Source of the DNA: Mycobacterium sp. IDR2000157661
Lineage (GTDB): Bacteria; Actinomycetota; Actinomycetes; Mycobacteriales; Mycobacteriaceae
Direction of reading: 5' to 3'
Assembly (NCBI RefSeq): GCF_022317005.1
Contig: NZ_CP081006.1
Coordinates: 2,046,001-2,110,000, forward strand
Length of the DNA: 64,000 bases
The translations under genes were made by a program, and so were the position numbers. The notes under the pieces were generated by a model, which worked only from the letters and a program-made list of their open reading frames with translations, did not search any database and had not been told where the DNA came from. Position 1 is the stretch's first letter, and every line of letters begins with the position of its first letter. This document shows, one piece after another, positions 29,230 to 36,307 of the stretch.

Positions 29230-29553
29230 TCAGGTTGTTTGGTCGGTGTTCGGGGGGGCGGGTGGCCCGCCGTGCGCGTTGCTCAGCAGTTGGCGAATGA
29301 ATGCGCGTCCGTCCTCGTCGCCGTCGCCGGCCGACTGCGCGGCGCCTAGCCGGTCGAGCGTTTCGGCCAGCCAGCTATTCGGCTTCGACGACAGGCGACG
29401 CAGGAATTGCCGCTCGTCGTCCGTGTCGCCGGCCTGGTCGTCGCCGTCCTGGCCCTCGGCGTCGTCGGAGGGGGCGCCGGCGCGGGCGCGCAGGGCGCTC
29501 AGTTCGTCGTCGGTCAAACTCGCGATGAGTCGGGCCTGCTCTCTCTGGTCCAT
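29230..29553 (-). CDS. Hypothetical acidic element protein, 107 aa
   Basis: Starts MDQREQARLIASLTDDELSA at 29553, where the upstream HTH gene's TGA shares its A with this ATG. SLTDDELSALRARAG followed by a long Asp/Gln/Gly-rich linker (GQDGDDQAGDTDDE) and a C-terminal helix FIRQLLSN suggests a two-lobed adaptor-like protein, function unknown. A longer upstream extension is unlikely because it would overlap the HTH gene. Confidence 0.55.
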   Translation of the reverse strand: MDQREQARLIASLTDDELSALRARAGAPSDDAEGQDGDDQAGDTDDERQFLRRLSSKPNSWLAETLDRLGAAQSAGDGDEDGRAFIRQLLSNAHGGPPAPPNTDQTT

Positions 29554-29975
29554 CAGGTCCTTTCCAGGTGCTCTCGTAGTGCCGTCTCGTCGACGAACCA
29601 ACGTCCGCCGGCCTTGCGGCCGGCCAGCTTCGGTGCGATCCGGCGCGCGTGCCTGGTCGAGATACCGAGACGTTCGGCAGCGTCTTCGAGCGGCACTGTC
29701 GGCGCGGTCGGGTGCATGTCCGCAGTGTCGCGGATCGCGGTTTCGGACCTGACCGTTTGGCCGCCGGCGGACATGGCTGTGGACATGGCGGCGTGTAACT
29801 CCGCAGCTAGACCCTCAAATTGGCCGGTTGGTAGCCCGGACATGCGGCGGTGCTTGACCGCGATCAGGGCCGCTTGAAGCGTGGTCCGCAGGGCTGGCCC
29901 GGTGAGCACAACGGCGCCGGCGCGGACTAATCCCTCGGGGGGGGCGGACGGCGGTTCGCCACTCGCCGTCTTCAC
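29553..29975 (-). CDS. Excisionase-like/MerR-type HTH protein
   Basis: 140 residues. The C-terminal half has VPLEDAAERLGISTRHARRI followed by RKAGGRWFVDETALREHL, the usual winged-helix pattern of excisionase (Xis/AlpA, HTH_17) proteins. The N-terminal half is unassigned. A role in excision or in regulating the element is plausible: serine integrases need a directionality factor, but sequence alone does not prove this one is it. Confidence 0.6.
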   Translation of the reverse strand: MKTASGEPPSAPPEGLVRAGAVVLTGPALRTTLQAALIAVKHRRMSGLPTGQFEGLAAELHAAMSTAMSAGGQTVRSETAIRDTADMHPTAPTVPLEDAAERLGISTRHARRIAPKLAGRKAGGRWFVDETALREHLERT

Positions 29976-29984
29976 GCGCCGCGG

Positions 29985-30764
29985 TCATCTTGTCGCCTTC
30001 TGGGTGTCGTGCCGGTGCCGGCGGCTACGGCCGGCGGGGTGGCCGGCCGGCGTCCTGGTGCTCGACGACGGCCGGCCGTCGCTGGGCTTCGTCGTGGGGT
30101 CGACGGGCACGACGCTGTGAACGCCGATACACAGCGTGCCGCACGGCGTGAGTTCGGCCTGGGCTTGTCGCGCTTCCTCGACGTCGACCCAGTAGGTCCA
30201 TTCCGCGGCGAAGTCGCCGCTCTGGGTGCGGTAGCAGATCAGCACGGCGGCGCCGCCCACCTTGGGGCTGGTGGCGTCGACCTGCTCAGTGGCTCTGTGA
30301 GCGTTCGAGGACGCCTTTCGGACTCCTGAATCCCACGGATGTGATTCGGTGCATCCTGGGCGCGGCTGGGCGGCGCGTTTGGCGTCGTCCTGGTCCTCGA
30401 CGACTGGGCGGCGACCCTCATCGTCGCGACGATGCGTCCGCGTCGGCGGCGCGCTGGTTGGCGTCGCGGTCTTCAAAGGCAGCCCGAGCGACCCGACCAC
30501 CTGGCCGGCTATGACCCCGCGCGGACGCTGCGCGGCCGGCAGGCCTTGAAGGTACGCGCGGCATTGGTGCAGGGCCGGACACCCGTTGTTGCAGAGTCGC
30601 AGGGCCTCGCGGCGGGCGTTGTTGAGTTCTTCGGTCGTGGTTCGGCCGGCGGCGCGGTGCTCGCCGATGGTCGATTCGTAGAGGTCGGCCCTGCCCTTGC
30701 ACCGCGCGCCGTGCAGGGCGGGGATGCCGGCGAGCAGCGCGCGCGCGCTGTCCCAGGTGCTCAC
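29985..30764 (-). CDS. Phage-type WhiB-like iron-sulfur protein with C-terminal extension
   Basis: 259 residues from a GTG at 30764 (GTGA overlap with the upstream gene). The N-terminal ~90 residues fit WhiB: Cys22 (HGARCKG), then Cys58, Cys62 and Cys68 (CNNGCPALHQC), followed by QRPRGVIAGQVV, the GV(W/I)AG turn. Residues 90-165 are a Thr/Arg-rich linker, then a small domain around VLICYRTQSGDFAAEWTYWV, then a basic Ser/Arg tail. Phage WhiB proteins such as TM4 WhiB interfere with host WhiB2. The extension is unusual; a downstream frameshift fusion is possible. Confidence 0.7.
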   Translation of the reverse strand: MSTWDSARALLAGIPALHGARCKGRADLYESTIGEHRAAGRTTTEELNNARREALRLCNNGCPALHQCRAYLQGLPAAQRPRGVIAGQVVGSLGLPLKTATPTSAPPTRTHRRDDEGRRPVVEDQDDAKRAAQPRPGCTESHPWDSGVRKASSNAHRATEQVDATSPKVGGAAVLICYRTQSGDFAAEWTYWVDVEEARQAQAELTPCGTLCIGVHSVVPVDPTTKPSDGRPSSSTRTPAGHPAGRSRRHRHDTQKATR

Positions 30765-31132
30765 AGCACTACGACCGTCGCCCGGAGTTGCTGCGTCGCC
30801 GGATCCGTGCTGATGTCGAACAGACCGGTGGAGCGGCCTTCGCTGTCGTTGGGTAGGGCACCGCCGCACGACAACGGCTTCTCTGAGGCGGGATCCGGTA
30901 GCCACACATGGCTGGCGTCGTGTAGGCCGGTGCCGGCCGGCTTGAAGTCGGCGCTGGACCGGACCCGCCGGCCGTCGGCGTAGTGCTCGGGATCGTCGCC
31001 GACGTCGGTTTGTTCGAGCACTTCGAGGACGATGCCCAGCTGGCCGGCGGGCTCGGCGTCGCAGAGCAACAGTCGCAGCTTCGCGGCCGCGAACTTGACC
31101 GCATCGTCGGGGCGGATCGGGGCGGTTGGCAT
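30761..31132 (-). CDS. Hypothetical element protein, 123 aa
   Basis: Begins MPTAPIRPDDAVKFAAAKLR and contains SADFKPAGTGLHDASHVWLP. Mixed alpha/beta pattern, no recognised motif. Its TGA overlaps the WhiB-like GTG, so expression is linked. Preceded by the 76-residue Cys-containing gene (6-base gap). Confidence 0.55.
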   Translation of the reverse strand: MPTAPIRPDDAVKFAAAKLRLLLCDAEPAGQLGIVLEVLEQTDVGDDPEHYADGRRVRSSADFKPAGTGLHDASHVWLPDPASEKPLSCGGALPNDSEGRSTGLFDISTDPATQQLRATVVVL

Positions 31133-31138
31133 CTGGGT

Positions 31139-31369
31139 CTACTCCTGGGTGTCGTCGGGCTGGTGAATTGGCTCGGTGATGTCTCGAACCGGGGGTGGTG
31201 CCGGTGGCGGTCCGTGCGTGCAGCGGACGGCGGGCTCTATCGGGGTCCGATCGGCCGCGAGCTTCCAACCGCAGGGGTCACAGCGGCGGCACTGGCGAAT
31301 CGCGGATGCGCGTTCCTCGCGCGCGGCCCGCTCGACGGCGCGACGGCTGCTCACGCTCGACCACCCCAC
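31139..31369 (-). CDS. Short Cys-rich element protein, 76 aa
   Basis: Contains CRRCDPCGWKLAADRTPIE and a later Cys-His (RCTHG), a probable zinc-binding knuckle of phage type (C-x2-C-x2-CGW). Function unknown. First gene of the leftward group; the 487 bp to its right are non-coding and hold the palindromes at 31731 and 31821. Confidence 0.5.
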   Translation of the reverse strand: MGWSSVSSRRAVERAAREERASAIRQCRRCDPCGWKLAADRTPIEPAVRCTHGPPPAPPPVRDITEPIHQPDDTQE

Positions 31370-31730
31370 GGCTGCGGTCGCCCGCGTGCCGCGCTCGCGC
31401 GCGCGTTAGTACCGTTCCCGATCAACGCGACGACAGGCTGCCGCCCTCGCTCCGCTCGGTTGCCACGTAGCTGCTCCTGGTCACTCCATGTGGGTGGTCG
31501 CTTGCGGCTGGTCGCGTCGCGGCCGAAGGGTTGGCTTCCTGAGTTGGTCGGCGCGTGCGGGCGGCGGCAGACATCGGAGAGCGACCAGGAATCGGATACG
31601 TGGCAAGGGGGCGGAGCCCCCGCGGCAGCCTGTTTTCGGGACTGGACTGTCGCGTCGTGAACGCGGCAGGGGTTACGTCTGCAAACTGAGCGCTGACACA
31701 AGCCCGCGTCGGTTCGAGACGTACCCATAG

Positions 31731-31745
31731 TGTCCCGGTGGGACA
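31731..31745. promoter_or_regulatory. Palindromic operator-like site 1
   Basis: TGTCCCGGTGGGACA, a perfect inverted repeat of 6-bp arms with a 3-bp centre. 90 bases from site 2, close to a whole number of helical turns. Confidence 0.55.
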
Positions 31746-31820
31746 TCGACCAATCTGCGCAGGTCACAGACGGTCCACCTGTAGCAAGGTCTGAAATGAC
31801 CGATACCTTGTCCCAACAGG

Positions 31821-31835
31821 TGTCCCGCTGGGACA
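31821..31835. promoter_or_regulatory. Palindromic operator-like site 2
   Basis: TGTCCCGCTGGGACA, the same arms as site 1 with one central base changed. Likely the same binding protein recognises both. Confidence 0.55.
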
Positions 31836-31856
31836 TGCTCTGTCCAGCAAACACAT

Positions 31857-32408
31857 TCACCACCCCCCGTCGGGGGTATCGGACGGCCGGGGCGCGCGCT
31901 GCCCACGCTTGCGGCTGGTGTCTTTCAGCCGGTTCTCGTAGAACGCTTTCGGCTTGTTCTGATCGCGCAGATACAGGTATCGGTAGCCGCCTTGGACGGC
32001 TATCCAGATGCGGGCCTCAGCCAGTTGCTTGGCCTCGCGGGTCGCCTTCCAGTACCTGATTTGGCCGTCGGGGATGAACCACGAATCCAGGTCGCCCAGC
32101 ACCGTCTTGGAAGTGAGGAAGTCTCGGCCGCGGGTCTGGTCTTTGGCCCAAGACAGCGCGGTCCAGTACAAGCCGCGCGCGGCCATTCCGACGTTGTTGA
32201 GCCAGTCGTTGTCCCAATCGTCGTCACTCATCAGAATCCACATTTCGGGTCCGCACGGCGACTGTTCGTTGGCTGGCCCGCTACCGGCTGTCAGATCCGC
32301 GTAGGTCGTGAGGATGTCGAGGGCGCGTTGCAGGACTGCGCGGCGCGATGGTCTGCCCCGCCGAGGGGACCGCACCGGCGGACCCCACAGTGCGAGTTGT
32401 CCGCTCAT
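31857..32408 (-). CDS. Replication-initiation-like phage protein, tentative
   Basis: 183 residues from an ATG at 32408 that overlaps the upstream stop (ATGA). The pattern MAARGLYWTALSWAKDQTRG, a later AEARIWIAVQGGYRYLYL and a basic KAFYENRLKDTSRKRGQRA tail resembles the N-terminal winged-helix module of actinobacteriophage replication proteins (AARGL.W.ALSW ... AGLW ... GYRIHDYL). This is by-eye similarity only; the replication role is inferred. The palindromic region lies directly downstream. Confidence 0.5.
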   Translation of the reverse strand: MSGQLALWGPPVRSPRRGRPSRRAVLQRALDILTTYADLTAGSGPANEQSPCGPEMWILMSDDDWDNDWLNNVGMAARGLYWTALSWAKDQTRGRDFLTSKTVLGDLDSWFIPDGQIRYWKATREAKQLAEARIWIAVQGGYRYLYLRDQNKPKAFYENRLKDTSRKRGQRAPRPSDTPDGGW

Positions 32409-32881
32409 GAGGACGTCGCGCCCATCAGCCCTTCGCGATAGTCGCGGAGCGTCCGCAGCGCTTCGGCGTCGAGCGGATCGGTTTCGGCCGCTGGCGCGGC
32501 CAGCCATTCGCAAGCCTCGCGCCGGCCCGCTTCGTGAAGCGCTTCGCGGTCGCTCGACGAACAGACCTCGCGGAAGTTGTCGACGTAGCGCCGGCCGGCG
32601 CCGCCAACGAACAGGCTGGCGCCGACGTACATGCCCGCGGCTTCGTCGAAGTTCGTTCCGAGCCACGGCGATAGCGACGGTGCGAGCACTTCGAGAACCG
32701 CGCTGGCGAAGTCGCTCATCTGCCGGTTTTCGCCGGCGGATTGTTGGCTCACTCGCAGTTGCTCGCGCAGTTCGGCGAGTTCAGCTTCGAGGCGGTACGC
32801 CTTCGCCCATCCGGCCCGCCTGCTCGCCTCCAGAGCGCCGATCGCGACGTCGACAGACCCGCTACTGATTGCCGCGGTCAC
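32405..32881 (-). CDS. Hypothetical element protein with coiled coil
   Basis: 158 residues. WAKAYRLEAELAELREQLRV near the start is a good coiled coil, then helices around DFASAVLEVLAPSLSPWLG. No recognised domain. ATG at 32881 overlaps the upstream gene's stop, and its own stop overlaps the next ATG. Confidence 0.55.
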   Translation of the reverse strand: MTAAISSGSVDVAIGALEASRRAGWAKAYRLEAELAELREQLRVSQQSAGENRQMSDFASAVLEVLAPSLSPWLGTNFDEAAGMYVGASLFVGGAGRRYVDNFREVCSSSDREALHEAGRREACEWLAAPAAETDPLDAEALRTLRDYREGLMGATSS

Positions 32882-33099
32882 GCCGCACCGCCTCGGAGGA
32901 TCGCGACTATGCGGTCGCGCTGCTCGTCAGAGAGAGGACCGGCTTCGGCTACGGCCTTCTGGATGTGCGCTTCGAGCTTGGCTGCACGCAGGTTTCGTCG
33001 GGCTTCGGCCAGGTCGGGATCGTCGGGTGTGCGTTCGCCGGCCTGTACGCGCCGGGATAGGGCGGCAACTCGCGCTCGTTCTTGTGTCCATGTGGCCAC
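32878..33099 (-). CDS. Hypothetical element protein, 73 aa
   Basis: Begins MATWTQERARVAALSRRVQA and has PDDPDLAEARRNLRAAKLEAH; ends LSDEQRDRIVAILRGG. Highly helical, similar to small proteins near the integrase in mycobacterial prophage-like regions. Function unknown. Upstream lies the hairpin at 33110-33153. Confidence 0.58.
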   Translation of the reverse strand: MATWTQERARVAALSRRVQAGERTPDDPDLAEARRNLRAAKLEAHIQKAVAEAGPLSDEQRDRIVAILRGGAA

Positions 33100-33109
33100 G
33101 CGGGACTCC

Positions 33110-33153
33110 GGGGGTCAGTTCAACCGCCCTGCTTCTGGGAGGGATTGACCCCC
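33110..33153. terminator. Inverted repeat between integrase group and 33099 gene
   Basis: GGGGGTCA (33110-33117) pairs with TGACCCCC (33146-33153). It could end the integrase transcript or be an operator; no T-run follows on the minus strand. Confidence 0.4.
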
Positions 33154-33193
33154 GGCCGTATATTCCGCGGCCGGTCGCCCACCGAAGTGGGTA

Positions 33194-33502
33194 CTAGTGG
33201 ATAGTAGCACTCCGCAGCTTCGCCAGAGTTGCACTCGACTCGCCTTGTGCTGCAAGCCTATTCAGCACGGCGTCCGCTGGCCGCGGGACCGATTGGCCGC
33301 ACAGCTTGCACCGGAGGTCGTCGGCAAACCCGGATCCGGGTGTGCCTCGCTTTCGCAGGGTTCCGCGGGAATGCCAGCGGCCGTCGATCCGGATGAACTG
33401 GTCGATCTTGGCGACTTTGCCGCGAGCGTGCTTCCGGCTGTCACACACCACGACGACGACGGTCGGACCGCCACCCGTTTCGCCGATGTCGGGCACGCTC
33501 AC
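33194..33502 (-). CDS. Zinc-knuckle protein coupled to the integrase
   Basis: 102 residues from GTG at 33502, which overlaps the integrase TGA (GTGA). A strand-rich start (PTVVVVVCDSRKHARGKVAK) is followed by IRIDGRWHSRGTLRKRG and a CKLCGQS knuckle. No family recognised. Because it is translated right after the recombinase it could regulate or direct recombination; that is inference only. Confidence 0.58.
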   Translation of the reverse strand: MSVPDIGETGGGPTVVVVVCDSRKHARGKVAKIDQFIRIDGRWHSRGTLRKRGTPGSGFADDLRCKLCGQSVPRPADAVLNRLAAQGESSATLAKLRSATIH

Positions 33503-34926
33503 GCCTTCCATTCGATCTGGACGTATTCGGGATCGAACCCGCCGCGGGTGCGCGGCGCCGGCAGGACCGTGACGGTCATCAGCACGTCCAGGATCGCGCG
33601 CCGCTGGCCGAGCGTCAGACCGTCGGAACGGTCCTCGACCGTGCCGAACCACAGCGCGCGAAGATCCTTCGCGCCGGCGAGCATCTGCATCGGGTTGCGC
33701 CGGCCGGCCGAAGCGAGCGCCTTCGCGAGTTGGTCCTCTTTCGCGGCAAGCTGCTCGGTGCCGACCGCAAGTTGACGCGCGGTGATCTCGCCGGCGGCGA
33801 ACATGCCGGCTAGTTGGTCCTGGCGCTCGCGCACGGCCAGCAGTTCGACGCGCGTCGCAGTGGTGTCCTGGTCAGGGTCGGCCGCGAGGAACCGGTCGAG
33901 CAATCCTGGTTCGGACAGCCGCCGCACGATCACTTCTTCGATGTAGGCGTCGAGGCTGCCTGCCTCGCGGGTGACGTGCCCGCCGCCGTCGCGGATGTTG
34001 CGGTTCCCGCAGCGGTAGGTGTTCCGCTTGACGCTGCCGCCGGTGCCGACGCGCAGCTGCGCTTCGCCGCAGACGCCGCACACGTACAGGCCTGAACCGA
34101 GCCAGCGCACGGTTCCGCCGCGACCGCCGTTGGTTCGGCGGGCCGGATCGGACAGGATCGAACAGGCAGCGCGCCAGGTGTCCTCGGGCACGATCGGAGG
34201 CCAGACCGCCGGCCCGACAATCTCGCCGCGGTACGACGACAGGCCAGCCGTGCGCGGTCGCATGATCGTGTCTTTGAGCGCGACCGACGTCCACGGCCCG
34301 CGGGCAGTCGCCGTCGGGATGCCGCGCTCGTTGAGGTCGCGCACCAGCGAGCGCAGCGACACCCCGGACACGATCGCTTCGGTCGCCTTCGCAATCTCGG
34401 CGGCTTCCGACGGCCGGATCGTCACGCCGTCCTTCTCGAAGCCGTAGGGGCGGATCCCGCCGTGCCAGCCGCCGGCCTTCGCCTGCTGCTGGCGCGCGCG
34501 CCGGATCCGCTCGCCCTTGTGCTCGGACTCGTACCGCGCCCAGGCGCCGAGCGTGCGGGCGACGGCGCGACCCGAGGGGGTCGACAGATCCCACGCGCCG
34601 GCCTGGACGGTGTGCGTCTGGATGCCGAACCGCTCCGACAGGTCGATGTACGTCTCTAGTTCGAGCGGGGAACGGTGCAGCCGGTCGGGGTGCCACGCGA
34701 GAACGACGTCGAGCGCGCCTGCCTCGACGTCGGCGAGCAGCGCGTCGTACTGCGGTCGGCGCTTGCCGCTGTAGGCCGATATGTCGTTGTCGACGAGCAC
34801 ACTGCGGACGTCGAGCCCGAGACTGCTCGCGAGCTTCCGACAGTCCTGCTCTTGGCGCTCGACGCCGAGACGGGTGCCGTCCCGGTCCTGGCTGATTCGC
34901 ACGTAGATCGCTGCCCGAACTCCCAT
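33499..34926 (-). CDS. Large serine recombinase (integrase)
   Basis: 475 residues. Resolvase domain at the N-terminus with nucleophile Ser12 in YVRISQDRDG and the catalytic Arg region DRLHRSPLELE; recombinase domain with RPYGFEKDG; zinc ribbon CGVCGEAQLR then YRCGNRN; coiled coil near residues 360-400 (LAAKEDQLAKALA). This is the large serine integrase family (phiC31/Bxb1). It should integrate attP into attB. The gene ends 33 bases from attR, the expected position for an integrase gene next to attP. ATG at 34926 begins MGVRAAIYVRI. Confidence 0.94.
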   Translation of the reverse strand: MGVRAAIYVRISQDRDGTRLGVERQEQDCRKLASSLGLDVRSVLVDNDISAYSGKRRPQYDALLADVEAGALDVVLAWHPDRLHRSPLELETYIDLSERFGIQTHTVQAGAWDLSTPSGRAVARTLGAWARYESEHKGERIRRARQQQAKAGGWHGGIRPYGFEKDGVTIRPSEAAEIAKATEAIVSGVSLRSLVRDLNERGIPTATARGPWTSVALKDTIMRPRTAGLSSYRGEIVGPAVWPPIVPEDTWRAACSILSDPARRTNGGRGGTVRWLGSGLYVCGVCGEAQLRVGTGGSVKRNTYRCGNRNIRDGGGHVTREAGSLDAYIEEVIVRRLSEPGLLDRFLAADPDQDTTATRVELLAVRERQDQLAGMFAAGEITARQLAVGTEQLAAKEDQLAKALASAGRRNPMQMLAGAKDLRALWFGTVEDRSDGLTLGQRRAILDVLMTVTVLPAPRTRGGFDPEYVQIEWKA

Positions 34927-34934
34927 GCCTGTAA

Positions 34935-35525
34935 GTGTGCCACAGGTTGAGAGTCGGGAAGACGACGCTACTGGCCGCCGTCCTGGCTGCCGTGGCCCCC
35001 GACGAGCGCATCGTGTGCATCGAGGACGCCCCGGAGCTCGCGCCGAACCACCCGCACCTGGTCAAGCTCGTCGCGCGGCGCCCCAACGTCGAGGGAATCG
35101 GTGAGGTGACGGTGCGGGACCTGGTCAGACAGGCCCTCCGGATGAGACCCGACCGGATCGTGGTCGGTGAAGTCCGCGGCGTGGAAGTGGTCGATCTGCT
35201 TGCGGCGCTGAACACCGGCCATGACGGCGGAGCCGGCACCGTGCACGCGAACAGCCCGGCGGAGGTGCCGGCCCGCCTCGAGGCGCTGGCCGCTGTCGGC
35301 GGTCTCGACCGTGCCGCGTTGCACAGCCAGCTGGCCGCGGCCGTGCAGGTGATCGTCCACGTCACCCGCAACCGCGCGGGCCAACGCAGTCTCGACGAGA
35401 TCGCGGTGTTGCGGCCAGGACCGGATGGCCGGGTACACACCGCGACCGCCTGGCACATCGACCGCGGCTTCGGTGAGGGCGCAGAGCACCTGCGGAAGCT
35501 TGTTACGCGGCGGGACCGCTGGTGA
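34935..35525 (+). pseudogene. tadA: TadA-type ATPase, C-terminal fragment
   Basis: The frame can start at a GTG (34935) in element sequence, giving MCHRLRVGKTTLLAAVLAAV; only from 34961 is it tadA. Visible motifs: CIEDAPEL (Walker B-like/Asp box), MRPDRIVVGEVRG (the CpaF/TadA signature) and GTVHANSP (His box). It lacks the first half of the P-loop and the N-terminal domain and should be inactive. The GTG of tadB overlaps its stop. Joined to the N-terminal fragment it makes a complete ATPase. Confidence 0.9.
34937..34984. other. attR: right junction of the integrative element
   Basis: Element bases 34937-34958 (GTGCCACAGG at their left end) precede the shared AA (34959-34960); host tadA resumes with GACGACGCTACTG at 34961. 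The left arm and the attL arm 24178-24199 form an inverted repeat about the AA. Confidence 0.85.
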
Positions 35526-36307
35526 GCGGCGCCGCCATCACGCTGGCGCTGGCGTTGCTGGTGGCGCCGGGACCGCAGCGACACCGGGCACATCGGCAGG
35601 CGGCGAGCGCGCGATCGCGGCCGCGGATACCTGTCGTGGCAAGCCTGCTGCCTGCGGTGCTGGTCGTCGCGGCCTTGGTGCCGACGGGCGTGGCGGTGGC
35701 CGTGGGCATCGTCGCCGTGACCGGTGCGCTGCGTCGCGGTCGACGGCTCGGGCAGCGCCGTCGCACCGCCGAGGCGACCCTGCTGCAGGGCGCGCTCGAC
35801 GTGCTGGTGGGGGAGTTGCGGATCGGCGCGCACCCGGTGGCGGCGTTCGACGCGGCGGCCAGGGAAGTCGACGGATTCGTCGCCGAGTCGTTGCGGACCG
35901 TGGCGGCGCGGGCCCGCATGGGCGCCGACGTCGCGGCGGGCCTGCACAGCGTCGCCCGGCGGTCGTCGCTGCCCGCCCACTGGGAGCGCCTCGCGGTGTG
36001 CTGGCAGTTGGCCCACGCGCACGGTCTGGCCGTCGCGACGCTGATGCAGACCGCGCAGCGCGACATCGCCGCGCGCGAACGGTTCTGCGCCCAGGTGGCG
36101 GCGGGCATGGCGGGCGCGAGAACCACCGCAACGGTTCTCGCGGGGCTGCCGGTGCTCGGCATCGGACTCGGCCAGCTGATCGGCGCCGAGCCGGTGCGCT
36201 TCCTGCTGTGGGGCGGTGCGGGGCAGTGGCTGCTCGCCGTCGGCGTGGCGCTGTCGTGCGCGGGCCTGACGTGGTCGGATCGCATCACCGGCCGGGTGAT
36301 GCGATGA
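35522..36307 (+). CDS. TadB-like pilus assembly membrane protein (Rv3658c)
   Basis: 261 residues. TM helices at the N-terminus (AITLALALLVAPG; VVASLLPAVLVVAALV) and C-terminus flank the T2SSF (GspF-type) domain with LRIGAHPVAAFDAAA and LPVLGIGLGQLIGAEP. Inner-membrane platform protein that works with TadA. It overlaps tadA (GTGA) and tadC (ATGA). Since tadA is split, the platform is probably non-functional or relies on excision. Confidence 0.82.
   Translation: MSGAAITLALALLVAPGPQRHRAHRQAASARSRPRIPVVASLLPAVLVVAALVPTGVAVAVGIVAVTGALRRGRRLGQRRRTAEATLLQGALDVLVGELRIGAHPVAAFDAAAREVDGFVAESLRTVAARARMGADVAAGLHSVARRSSLPAHWERLAVCWQLAHAHGLAVATLMQTAQRDIAARERFCAQVAAGMAGARTTATVLAGLPVLGIGLGQLIGAEPVRFLLWGGAGQWLLAVGVALSCAGLTWSDRITGRVMR

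Larger units (their letters stand above)
31370..31856. other. Non-coding control region of the element
   Basis: 487 bp without a credible gene; frames here are Arg- and Ser-rich shadows. It holds two 15-bp palindromes of the form TGTCCC-N3-GGGACA, a half site TTGTCCC at 31808-31814 and another TGTCC at 31841. It lies upstream of the leftward 31369 group and next to a replication-like gene, so it may be an operator region, an origin, or both. A relic of an IS terminus is an alternative I could not exclude. Confidence 0.55.
24178..34960. mobile_element. 10.8-kb serine-integrase genomic element inserted in tadA
   Basis: Bounded by attL and attR around a common AA. It encodes a large serine recombinase at the right end, then leftward small genes, a WhiB-like and an HTH protein, a replication-like protein, a zinc-ribbon protein and, at the left end, a restriction-modification pair. 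All genes but one are on the minus strand and many overlap by 4 bases. I see no terminase, portal, capsid, tail, lysis or conjugation gene, so it is not a complete prophage or ICE. It could be a phage satellite, a decayed prophage or a defence island. Confidence 0.88.

Noticed and set aside
31351..31863. 170-codon frame through the palindrome region
   Set aside because: The repeated MSQRDT/MSHRDT reading arises from the two TGTCCC palindromes; no ribosome-binding site or domain, so treated as non-coding control DNA.
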